Shown here: positions 1-6,934 of the stretch, in pieces
Layout: the number at the start of each line of letters is the position of its first letter
Position numbering within the stretch: position 1 is the stretch's first letter
Assembly (NCBI RefSeq): GCF_019744875.1
Contig: NZ_JAIETU010000002.1
Span: 930,001 to 994,000 of the forward strand
Origin: Hyphomicrobium sp.
Lineage (GTDB): Bacteria; Pseudomonadota; Alphaproteobacteria; Rhizobiales; Hyphomicrobiaceae
Direction of reading: 5' to 3'
Length of the DNA stretch: 64,000 nucleotides
Program-made: the position numbers and the translations under genes
Notes under the pieces: generated by a model
Database searches by the model: none
The model's input: the letters and a program-made list of their open reading frames with translations, nothing else
Told to the model about the DNA's origin: nothing

Positions 1-111
1 CCGTTCGATGTCCGGATGCTGCACCGCACGGAACCGCCAGCACGCCATCGCGTTATCGTCACGGCCCACTTGGCTGATGCAGCCAATTCGGCCGGAGACG
101 ATGATCGCGCC

Positions 112-618
112 ATGCAGAATATCGAACGCGTCTACATGCGGACGTTGCGCCAGATCTACGACACCGAAAAGCAATTGGTGGCTGCGACGGCGACGATCGC
201 GGGCTCAGTCAGCGACGACAGGCTGGCGCGCGCCGCCCGCGAGATCGCGCGGCAATCTCAGGAGCAACTGAAGCGCATCGATCGGTTGTTCGCGGTGCTT
301 TACCTTGAACCGCGACTGGAGGCCTCGTGGGTCACGACCGCGTTGCTGCGCGAAGCGTGGGAGTGCTGCTCGGGCGCTCACGAAGGCGGCACGCAGGGGT
401 GCGCGGCTGCGCTGCTCGCGCTCAAGCGCTATGAAATCACGCTCTATGAAGCCCTGCTCAGATGGTCGGAGCAGTGCGAGATCGAAGAGGCGATCGGCGA
501 CATCCGCCGCAGCATTGCCGAGGAGCTCGTGCAGGCGAGCATTCTTTCTGATCTCGCGTTCGTCGAAGAGCGCGTCGCGCCCGCGCTGCCGCTAGTCGAG
601 CAGGCGGCTCTGTCCTGA
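112..618 (+). CDS. YciE/DUF892-like ferritin-fold protein
   Basis: A 168-residue, all-helical-looking protein. The N-terminus has the pattern LRQIYDTEKQL, which resembles the opening helix of the YciE/DUF892 ferritin-like family (usually about 160-170 residues), and the length fits. Family members are linked to stress responses, and a di-metal site is suggested for some. I chose the ATG at 112 because it places the YDTEKQL helix near the start; the frame stays open upstream to an ATG at 16 and to the window edge, so a longer form is possible. A conserved Glu set is not obvious after the first helix, so metal binding is uncertain. It stands alone and is followed by a hairpin at 687-711. The family call is moderate because similarity is mainly in the first helix. 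Confidence 0.6.
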   Translation: MQNIERVYMRTLRQIYDTEKQLVAATATIAGSVSDDRLARAAREIARQSQEQLKRIDRLFAVLYLEPRLEASWVTTALLREAWECCSGAHEGGTQGCAAALLALKRYEITLYEALLRWSEQCEIEEAIGDIRRSIAEELVQASILSDLAFVEERVAPALPLVEQAALS

Positions 619-686
619 CAGTATTTGATTTGCGAGTGAGTTTGCGCCGATGACGTAACGCGTCATGCGGGTCGGCCGGACACAAC

Positions 687-711
687 AAAGCCGGCCAATT
701 TGGCCGGCTTT
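687..711. terminator. Bidirectional hairpin terminator
   Basis: A 12-bp perfect stem (AAAGCCGGCCAA / TTGGCCGGCTTT) with a one-base centre lies between convergent genes (the ferritin-fold gene on + and a small ORF on -). The A/T flanks on each arm give a short U tract in either direction. Confidence 0.7.
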
Positions 712-743
712 GTCGAGATAAACGGGCGGGCGGGCGGACGGGA

Positions 744-821
744 TCAGATCATTCCGAGAAGATGCAGAACGATCAAACCCGTGATCGGCACGCCCATGGC
801 CCAGAGGACGACATAGCGCAT
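744..821 (-). CDS. 25-residue putative membrane peptide
   Basis: A short ORF (ATG at 821, TGA at 744-746) encoding 25 residues: a short MRYVVLW start followed by a continuous hydrophobic stretch with Gly and Pro, ending LLGMI. The whole peptide could be one transmembrane helix. It lies downstream of the response regulator gene on the same strand, about 100 bases away, and just before the 687-711 hairpin. No clear Shine-Dalgarno is visible (AAAGATC is the best purine stretch). Single-helix proteins of this size are common and often missed in Hyphomicrobiales. Function unknown. Confidence 0.45.
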   Translation of the reverse strand: MRYVVLWAMGVPITGLIVLHLLGMI

Positions 822-922
822 GTGAAGATCTTTCGTGTTTGCGGCGCCTTGTTCGCGGCGCCTAGGTGCTATGGCTTCTCAACCATCCAGCACCCACGAA
901 AGTTCCCGATACGCTCGCGCGC

Positions 923-1531
923 CTACTTCGCGTCCGTCGGCAGGAACGCGCTCACCTTGCGGACGAGATCGGCCACGTTCTGTGCGCCGATGCGCTCCAT
1001 CACCCACGCGCGATAGGTTTCCACGGTGCGCGGGCTGATGTTGAGCTTCGCGGCGATCTGCTTGTTCGACATGCCGGAGGCGACGAACTCGAGAACTTCG
1101 CGCTGGCGCGGAGAGAGAGCCTTCAAGCGCTCGGCGATGTCGTCGCGCTCGTTGGTCTCGCTGGTGCGCTGGCGGCCCTTCTCGACGGCATCGGACACGC
1201 TGGCGGCGAGACGCTCGCCATCGTAGGGCTTCTCGAAGAAATCGAATGCGCCCTGCTTCAACGCTTCGACGGCCATCGAGACGTCCGCATGGCCGCTGAT
1301 CAGAATGAGCGGGGCTTCGTGATTGCGCTGCTTCAGCTCGCGCTGCAGCTCAAGGCCGGTCATTCCCGGCATCCGCACGTCGGCGACAACACATGCCGGC
1401 CGGGCGCTCGGCAACTCGTCCAAAAAGGCCTCGGCCGATTCATAGCACGCGACGGGAATGTCACGGCTCTCGATCAGCAGCCGCATCGAATGCAGCACTG
1501 CGGAATCGTCATCGATCAAAGCTACGGTCAC
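923..1531 (-). CDS. FixJ-type response regulator
   Basis: A 202-residue two-domain regulator. The receiver domain (about 1-120) has the acidic cluster D7-D9, the phosphoacceptor D51 in VVADVRMPG, S79 and K101 (FEKPYDG). The C-terminal LuxR/FixJ helix-turn-helix (about 137-197) contains LSPRQREVLEFVASG and SNKQIAAKLNISPRTVE. It should bind DNA as a dimer when phosphorylated. The start is a GTG at 1531 with a GAGGAAAG ribosome site a few bases upstream. It lies 16 bases after the histidine kinase gene on the same strand, so the two form one operon and a cognate pair. The target genes are not evident; EPS and respiratory genes in the window are only possibilities. Confidence 0.92.
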   Translation of the reverse strand: MTVALIDDDSAVLHSMRLLIESRDIPVACYESAEAFLDELPSARPACVVADVRMPGMTGLELQRELKQRNHEAPLILISGHADVSMAVEALKQGAFDFFEKPYDGERLAASVSDAVEKGRQRTSETNERDDIAERLKALSPRQREVLEFVASGMSNKQIAAKLNISPRTVETYRAWVMERIGAQNVADLVRKVSAFLPTDAK

Positions 1532-1547
1532 TTGCTTTCCTCGCGTT

Positions 1548-3200
1548 TCATTTCGGGTTGGCTGTAGGAAGTGTAAAGGAAACCGATGCGCCCCCGCCAG
1601 TGCTTTCGACCAAAAGCTGGCCTCCGTGCGATTCCGCGGTTGAACGCGCGAGCGCCAGGCCCAGGCCGAAACCCTCTTCTTTTGTCGTTGTAAACGGCGT
1701 TAGGGCCCGCTCCAGGATATCCGGATCGAATCCGGGTCCGTTATCACGGACGGTCACAACTACGCGAGACGTGCCAGACAGCTCCGCCTCGACGATGATC
1801 CTGCCGTCGGGCCGGGCTCCTGAGGTAATGGACTCGGCCGCATTGCGGATGAGGTTGATCAACACCTGCTGGATCTGCAGGCCGTCGCACATCACGTTGG
1901 GCAACATTCTCGGCGCGCGCGTTTCGAGCGTCAGGTTCTTCGCCTGCGCGTCGAGCTGGCAATGCGAGATCGCTTCGCGGATCAGGTCCGTCACCGAGTT
2001 CACGCGCATCTCGTTGTGGCCGAGACGGATCAGGTCCCGCAGGCGGCGCACGACCTCCGCCGCACGATCGACCTGGGCGACGGCGTTCTTGGCGGCTTCG
2101 CGGGCGGCCTCGTTGTCGGGCGGTTGCTTCTCGACGGCCATCTTGGCCAGGCGCGTGTAGTTCGAAATGGCGGTCAGCGGCTGGTTGATCTCGTGAGCCA
2201 GCGCTGCCGCAAACGCGCCCATGGTGTCGAGGCGCGCGGCGCGCTCGAGCGCTTCCTGGTTCTGGCGCAACTGGGCCTGCGTCTTCTGCTGCTCGTTCAC
2301 CACGGCGCCGATGGTAAGGCCCGTCAACGACAGCACGATCATCAGCGCCTGATAGGCGGTGATGTCGCTCGCGTTCACGCCGGCATAGTGCATGGCGGTC
2401 ATCAGGCCGATCTGCGCGATCACCAATCCCGGCGCCACGCCTTCGAGGCCAAACCGCACCGCCATCCACATGACCGGCAGGAAGAACAGGTAGAACTGCT
2501 TGACGCGGAACGTGTCAGAAAGGCCGAAAACCGCGGCCAACGTGAGGGCCAGCACGATGATCACCGCGGCCAGCTCGAACGACGGCACGAGGACGCGCCG
2601 CCGCGTGGACACGATGAGCAGGAACGGCGTCAGAACCGTCACGCCGATCATGTCGCCGATCCAGAGCTGCGTTGCGGTCATCAGGAAATCGCCGCTCGGC
2701 ACGAGGCCGAAGGCCGCGAGCAGTCCGACATACGTCAGCGCGACGGCGCCGGTGCTGACCAGCGCGACCGCGATCAGCAGCACGAGCGAGCGCTTGGTGC
2801 TGAGGGTCCGGTCGAAGGCGACGCTCGGCATGTTGAGGATGCTGGTCGCGATGCCGTAGCCGGCGCCGACGATCAATGCGCCAAGCACATGGACGATCAC
2901 GGGCAACGGCAGGTCGAGCACGAGCGCGTTGGTGACGAGCGGGGCGATGAACAGCCACGGCACATACTCGCGACCGAGCAGCAGCACGAGCGCGAAACTG
3001 ACGCCGGTCGCCGGGTTCCAGGGCGTCACGCCGACGGTGGCGATGGGGCTGATGAAGCTCAGCCAGTCCAGCAGCGCGTAGCTTGCGACGTAGGCGAGAC
3101 CGATGAGGACCGGCGGATGAGACAACAGAGCCGCCACAGGAAGTTTTCTTGCAGTCGCTTCCTGACCCCACCCGTGCATCGCTTTTTGCGCTTCAGGCAT
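1548..3200 (-). CDS. MASE1-type membrane histidine kinase
   Basis: About 550 residues. The N-terminal half (about 25-305) has eight or so hydrophobic segments and WNPATGVSFALVLLLG, typical of the MASE1 membrane sensor domain. A short coiled linker leads to a HisKA domain with the H box AALAHEINQPLTAISNY (phosphorylated His about 336), then a HATPase domain with an N box (NLIRNAAES), DNGPGF, and a G2-type GFGLGLALARS. The HEINQPL box is that of FixL-like kinases, matching the FixJ-type partner directly downstream. The start is uncertain: I use the ATG at 3200; the frame is open to 3269 and another ATG lies at 3176. The ligand is unknown. Confidence 0.9.
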   Translation of the reverse strand: MPEAQKAMHGWGQEATARKLPVAALLSHPPVLIGLAYVASYALLDWLSFISPIATVGVTPWNPATGVSFALVLLLGREYVPWLFIAPLVTNALVLDLPLPVIVHVLGALIVGAGYGIATSILNMPSVAFDRTLSTKRSLVLLIAVALVSTGAVALTYVGLLAAFGLVPSGDFLMTATQLWIGDMIGVTVLTPFLLIVSTRRRVLVPSFELAAVIIVLALTLAAVFGLSDTFRVKQFYLFFLPVMWMAVRFGLEGVAPGLVIAQIGLMTAMHYAGVNASDITAYQALMIVLSLTGLTIGAVVNEQQKTQAQLRQNQEALERAARLDTMGAFAAALAHEINQPLTAISNYTRLAKMAVEKQPPDNEAAREAAKNAVAQVDRAAEVVRRLRDLIRLGHNEMRVNSVTDLIREAISHCQLDAQAKNLTLETRAPRMLPNVMCDGLQIQQVLINLIRNAAESITSGARPDGRIIVEAELSGTSRVVVTVRDNGPGFDPDILERALTPFTTTKEEGFGLGLALARSTAESHGGQLLVESTGGGASVSFTLPTANPK

Positions 3201-3642
3201 GTCCGTCAAAGTACCCAGGGTTCCTTCCCGACAGATGGCACCTGCGGTGCGCACCCTCAATTGCAGCAACGTCGAATGCAGTGATGCCTAGCAGGTCGCG
3301 GAGACCGCGTCCGCACGCTGGAAGTGAAACTCTATATCAATCCGCATCACGGCGATCGACACGAGAGCCGGGAACGGACAGCAGGCGCTACGGGAAAATA
3401 GTGTGTTTGACCCGCTAGTGTAAGGGCTTAGCGCGCCGTGCCACGCACTCTGCGCGCTATCGAGGGGAAACTACGTCAGTATTTTCAAGCCTCCTAAGCT
3501 CACCGTATTGGCCAGCGCGAAGGCCCGCCGCTCCACCGAAATGGCGCGACCCCGAGGTGCTCGCGAGCCTCGGGGTCGTCGTTGTTCTGAACTCGTGTGC
3601 GGGCTGTCGCGCCAGCCCGCGCACGTCGTGAGCATCAGGCGG
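3201..3642. other. 442-base intergenic stretch, possible small RNA
   Basis: No convincing gene. It holds the leader of the histidine kinase operon at its left end and a strong GC-rich hairpin at 3547-3578 near the right end. A TTGACC box at 3407-3412 could be a -35 element on the + strand, but no good -10 follows it. The short ORFs seen here are antisense extensions of neighbours. Confidence 0.4.
3547..3578. terminator. GC-rich hairpin, possible terminator
   Basis: An 11-bp perfect stem, CGACCCCGAGG / CCTCGGGGTCG, with a 10-base loop. On the + strand it is followed by TCGTTGTTCT, a weak U-rich tail; on the - strand it follows the sulfhydrylase gene but lacks a T run. It may end that gene or a + strand transcript from the 3.2-3.5 kb gap. 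Confidence 0.5.
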
Positions 3643-4950
3643 CTAGACCGTCGCCGCGGCGAGCGCCTGATCGAGATCGGCGAGAATGTCGTCGATGTGC
3701 TCGATGCCGACCGAGAGCCGGACGTATCCATCCGTTACGCCGGTCGCGATCAGTTCCTCGCCCGAGAGCTGCGAATGCGTCGTCGAGGCGGGATGGATCG
3801 CGAGGCTGCGCGTGTCGCCGATATTCGCGACGTGATAAAACATCTTGAGCGCATCGATGAAGCGACGGCCTGCCTCGCGCCCCTGCTTGAGCTCGAAGCC
3901 CACCAGTCCGCCCTCGCCGCCCTTGAGATAGCGCGCCGCGCGTTCGCGCTGCACGCCGGTCTGCTGCGACGGGTGGATGACACGCGTCACCTCCGGATGC
4001 TTCGCCAGCCATGCGGCAACCGCTGCGGTATTCTCCGAATGACGCGCGATGCGCAGCGTCACCGTTTCCACGCCCTGCAACAGCAGGAACGCGTTGAACG
4101 GCGAGAGCGCGGCGCCGAGATCGCGTAGCAGCGTCGTGCGCGCCTTCAGGATGTAGGCGATGGGACCGAGCGGCTTGACCGCCTCCGTCCAGATTGCGCC
4201 GTGATAGCTCGGATCCGGCGTGTTGAGCGCGGGCTGGCGTTCGGCGTGGGCCGCCCAATCGAAATTGCCGCCATCGACGATCACGCCGCCGATCGACGTG
4301 CCGTGTCCGCCGAGATACTTCGTCGACGAGTACACTACGATTGCCGCGCCGTGATCGAGCGGCCGGCACAGGATCGGGGCTGCGGTGTTGTCGACGATCA
4401 GCGGAATGCCGAGCGGGCGGCCGATGGCTGCGATCTCTGCGATCGGCAGCACAGACAGCTTCGGGTTCGGCAGCGTCTCGGCGTAGTAGGCGCGCGTGCG
4501 GGAGTTGGTCGCGCGGCGGAAGTTCTCGGGATCCGATGGATCGACGAAGCGAACTTCGAGCCCCTGGTTCTTCAGCGTGTTGGCGAACAGGTTCCACGTT
4601 CCGCCGTAGAGATCCGTCGAGCTCACGATGTTGTCGCCCGCGTGCGCGACGTTTTGCACGGCGTAGGCGGACGCCGCCTGACCCGATGCGAGGGCGAGCG
4701 CGGCGACGCCGCCGTCGAGCGCGGCAATGCGCTTTTCCAGCACATCCGTCGTCGGGTTCATGATGCGCGTGTAGATGTTGCCGAGCTCCTTCAGGGCGAA
4801 GAGGTTCTCGGCGTGCTCGGCGTCGCGGAACTGGTAGGACGTCGTCTGGTAGATCGGCACGGCCACGGCGCCGGTGGTTGGGTCAGAGCGCCAGCCTGCA
4901 TGCAGCGATAGCGTTTCGGCGCGCGGCGCCGTGCTCTTGGTCGTGCTCAT
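3643..4950 (-). CDS. metY: O-acetylhomoserine sulfhydrylase (aminocarboxypropyltransferase)
   Basis: A 435-residue cytoplasmic PLP enzyme of the Cys/Met metabolism family (usual length about 425-435). It condenses O-acetylhomoserine with sulfide (or methanethiol) to give homocysteine (or methionine). Visible motifs are YTRIMNPTTDVLEKRIA near 60-75, a PLP-contacting ASGQAA near 88-93, D187 in IVDNTAA, and the Schiff-base lysine K211 in VYSSTKYLGGHG. The length and the GNIYTRIMNPT segment favour the O-acetylhomoserine class over the shorter cystathionine enzymes, although some members use O-succinylhomoserine. No SAM-II or other recognisable methionine riboswitch was seen in the 150 bases upstream. 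It is transcribed alone. Confidence 0.9.
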   Translation of the reverse strand: MSTTKSTAPRAETLSLHAGWRSDPTTGAVAVPIYQTTSYQFRDAEHAENLFALKELGNIYTRIMNPTTDVLEKRIAALDGGVAALALASGQAASAYAVQNVAHAGDNIVSSTDLYGGTWNLFANTLKNQGLEVRFVDPSDPENFRRATNSRTRAYYAETLPNPKLSVLPIAEIAAIGRPLGIPLIVDNTAAPILCRPLDHGAAIVVYSSTKYLGGHGTSIGGVIVDGGNFDWAAHAERQPALNTPDPSYHGAIWTEAVKPLGPIAYILKARTTLLRDLGAALSPFNAFLLLQGVETVTLRIARHSENTAAVAAWLAKHPEVTRVIHPSQQTGVQRERAARYLKGGEGGLVGFELKQGREAGRRFIDALKMFYHVANIGDTRSLAIHPASTTHSQLSGEELIATGVTDGYVRLSVGIEHIDDILADLDQALAAATV

Positions 4951-5100
4951 CGTGTGGTCCTCCCGAACCGCCGTTTTCGACAGGCGACACGTCTAGCGCA
5001 CCACGGCGTCCGCGTCAGGGGGAGGCGTGCATATTCCGACTAAAGGGATAGTGCGGGCCAACATAAGCAGCGGCGCCGGCCAACTTCGCGGACGGCCGCC

Positions 5101-5187
5101 TTACAGGCGGCGCTCGGTCGTGGCTTCGTCGCAGTCACCGGCGACAGCACCGATCAAACGGCGGACTTGCTTGAAGAACGCGATCAT
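5101..5187 (-). CDS. 28-residue small protein after hemP
   Basis: A tiny ORF supported by a near-perfect ribosome site (AGGAGGTGACA directly before the ATG at 5187) and by its place 66 bases after the hemP stop on the same strand. The product begins MIAFFKQVRRLIG, an amphipathic basic helix, and ends in an acidic/basic tail (CDEATTERRL). A small inverted repeat (GCCGCC / GGCGGC) overlaps the stop codon. There is no known family. It may be co-transcribed with hemP and so linked to iron or haem supply, which is inference from position only. Confidence 0.55.
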   Translation of the reverse strand: MIAFFKQVRRLIGAVAGDCDEATTERRL

Positions 5188-5253
5188 TGTCACCTCCTGT
5201 CAATTGGCTCGGGGACGCAACTCACTCGGAACGCAAACCACTCGGGACAGAAC

Positions 5254-5439
5254 TCACTTGGTCAAAATCAAGCGGCCGTTAGCCGTAATGCGAAGGAGAT
5301 AATCGGCGCCCCCGTGTTCGAGGATCGCCTCACGGCCGCCATTCATCAGGTCGGACACCTTGTGGCGCACGATCGATGAGGCATCAGGTGGTGGTCCGGA
5401 CCGCGGTCCGGAGTTCTGCTTGTCGGTGTCTCCGGACAT
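5254..5439 (-). CDS. hemP: Hemin uptake protein HemP
   Basis: A 61-residue protein with the HemP/HmuP signature: a disordered N-terminus, then a core with REAILEHGGADYLLRITANGR and the terminal LILTK. The family is 40-70 residues long. In Bradyrhizobium the homologue HmuP is described as a co-activator with Irr of haem-uptake genes; other members lie with haem receptors. Here no haem receptor or ABC importer is adjacent, so the protein may act in trans. The ATG at 5439 has a GGAAG ribosome site. A possible promoter lies at 5496-5523. I found no clear Irr, RirA or Fur box in front of it. Confidence 0.85.
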   Translation of the reverse strand: MSGDTDKQNSGPRSGPPPDASSIVRHKVSDLMNGGREAILEHGGADYLLRITANGRLILTK

Positions 5440-5761
5440 CAGTCTTCCGCATGTGAATTGGGCGCGGCGTTGTGGCGCCGATCTATTGTTGACTATTTAT
5501 ATCCAGATTATTATGGTCTGCAAGTCCGCATCGTGATTTGCCTGTTTCGCCGCAGGCGCGTTCGGCGTCTAACCCGCCGCAAACGCCGGAATTCAATGAT
5601 GCGTTCTGGGGACCCAGTTAAGCCTCCCGCACTGCCTGGGCCTCCACATTGGCGGCAGCGTACCTTTCCGATCGTTCTTCCGAGATCGGGTGGTCGCTGC
5701 CGCCGCCCTTTTTATTCATGCGTTCGTTCAGAGCGCGCGTGACGGAGGCTGGAGCTGGCTC
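5440..5761. other. 322-base divergent intergenic region
   Basis: This separates hemP (-) from the CPSC protein gene (+). It contains an AT-rich block at about 5485-5525 that stands out from the GC-rich surroundings and probably holds the hemP promoter. No ORF or clear operator palindrome was found. Confidence 0.5.
5496..5523 (-). promoter_or_regulatory. Possible sigma-70 promoter for hemP
   Basis: On the - strand, TTGCAG (-35, 5523-5518) is separated by 16 bases from TATAAA (-10, 5501-5496), which lies about 57 bases before the hemP start. The boxes sit in the only AT-rich block of the gap. Prediction only. Confidence 0.35.
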
Positions 5762-6247
5762 ATGTGCACCGACGCAAATGCGCTCTCGCACAACTTCGAT
5801 GTGAACGACCTCGGCGAGATGGAGCGGGAGTGGCTGCTTCTCATTCGTCTCAACTGCATGAGCTATGAGCACAACCGCGCCGAAGGCTGCGATCGTGCGA
5901 TCAGTCATGCCGAAATGCGCTACGGCGCAGACAACGGGCCGCTGATCGCCTCGCGTATCACGGGCATCATTCGCGCCATGCGCGCCGAACGCAAAGGCGG
6001 CTTCGGGTATCTGTCGCCGCAGTGCCCGTCATGCAGGCTCAAGGTGACCGAGGACGAGTGGCTTCTGGTCCTGCTGTTGCAGGCGGGATATCGCGGGCAC
6101 CGCGGCAAGATCGCGGACGCGGCCGCGGATTTCGCCGGACGCAGCGAAGCGCCCGCGCTCGCCGCCGCCGCCGCGCGCTTCGGGTCCGCCTTCGGGCCGA
6201 CCGATCGCCGCCGGCCGATGGCGTCGCCGAGCCTCGCGCTGCACTAA
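5762..6247 (+). CDS. Conserved hypothetical protein with a CxxC motif
   Basis: About 161 residues from the ATG at 5762. I do not recognise a family. The first 110 residues look compact and helical (EMEREWLLLIRLNCMSYEH, then GPLIASRITGIIRAM), followed by SPQCPSCR, a possible metal-binding CxxC pair, then DEWLLVLLLQAGYRG and an Ala-rich tail. No signal peptide, so it is probably cytoplasmic. The frame is open to 5690, but the upstream extension looks unlike protein. It is divergent from hemP with a shared 322-base spacer, so joint iron or redox control is possible but unproven. Confidence 0.6.
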   Translation: MCTDANALSHNFDVNDLGEMEREWLLLIRLNCMSYEHNRAEGCDRAISHAEMRYGADNGPLIASRITGIIRAMRAERKGGFGYLSPQCPSCRLKVTEDEWLLVLLLQAGYRGHRGKIADAAADFAGRSEAPALAAAAARFGSAFGPTDRRRPMASPSLALH

Positions 6248-6307
6248 AGTCTTTCTGATTTCTGTTGGACGTTGCGCCGCGTCGAGGCACGCGCGGTCTT
6301 TCGTTCT

Positions 6308-6655
6308 TCAGCTTTGGGGCGCGCCGGCAGGACGGCATGGGCGGCCCGTGGCTTTGCACTTGAACCGGGCGGCGCCTTCCATTTCGCACTCCATGGCGCG
6401 CTCTCCGGCGCTGTCCCAGTTTTCGTAGCCAGGCCCGAGTGCACCGGCGCGCGACGACCACCAGACCTGAGCGGCCTTCAACGCCTCTTCCTGCGTCGCT
6501 CCTGATGACTGGCCGCTTTCGACGAGCTCGCCGCAGGCGCGGCCCGAATGAGCCGCGGCCCCACCGCACGGGGCAACCGCGAGCGCCAGGGCGATCGAAA
6601 GCACCGGGATGCAGTTCAGCATCGGGCGGCGGCCGGGCCGGTTCTGACTAGACAT
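6308..6655 (-). CDS. Small secreted protein, four mature cysteines
   Basis: 115 residues. The N-terminus (RPGRRP, then a hydrophobic run LNCIPVLSIALALAVAPCGG and an AAAH-type cleavage site) looks like a Sec signal peptide; an internal ATG at 6622 would give a shorter version. The mature part has GRACGELVESGQSSG, an Ala/Trp-rich middle (AAQVWWSSRAG) and CEMEGAARFKCKATGRPC, so four cysteines that could form disulfides in the periplasm. Unknown function. Convergent with the gene at 5762 and divergent from the OmpA-domain gene. Confidence 0.55.
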   Translation of the reverse strand: MSSQNRPGRRPMLNCIPVLSIALALAVAPCGGAAAHSGRACGELVESGQSSGATQEEALKAAQVWWSSRAGALGPGYENWDSAGERAMECEMEGAARFKCKATGRPCRPAGAPQS

Positions 6656-6934
6656 TCTGACCAGACATGGAGTTGCAGGTGACCGCCACGGGTTGGCGAA
6701 CGTGCAGGCGAATCACTGAAGCCGTCACGGCCAAACCCGCCGCACGCGGGCTGAGCTTGCCGATGGCGCCCCGGAATTTCCAGCAAAATCAATTTGGGCC
6801 CGCCCCAGCGCGCCATGATTTGCTCTGTTTCGGCCGATAGTGTCATGAGGCCGTAGTGTTTTGATGACCGAGAGTGATGGCTCTCGATTGCAGCCCCGAT
6901 CTGGGGCGACCGGCTTTTGATAATTGGACCCAGC

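Noticed and set aside
4951-5100. A methionine riboswitch was looked for upstream of metY
   Set aside because: No SAM-II-like or SAH-like conserved core was recognised.
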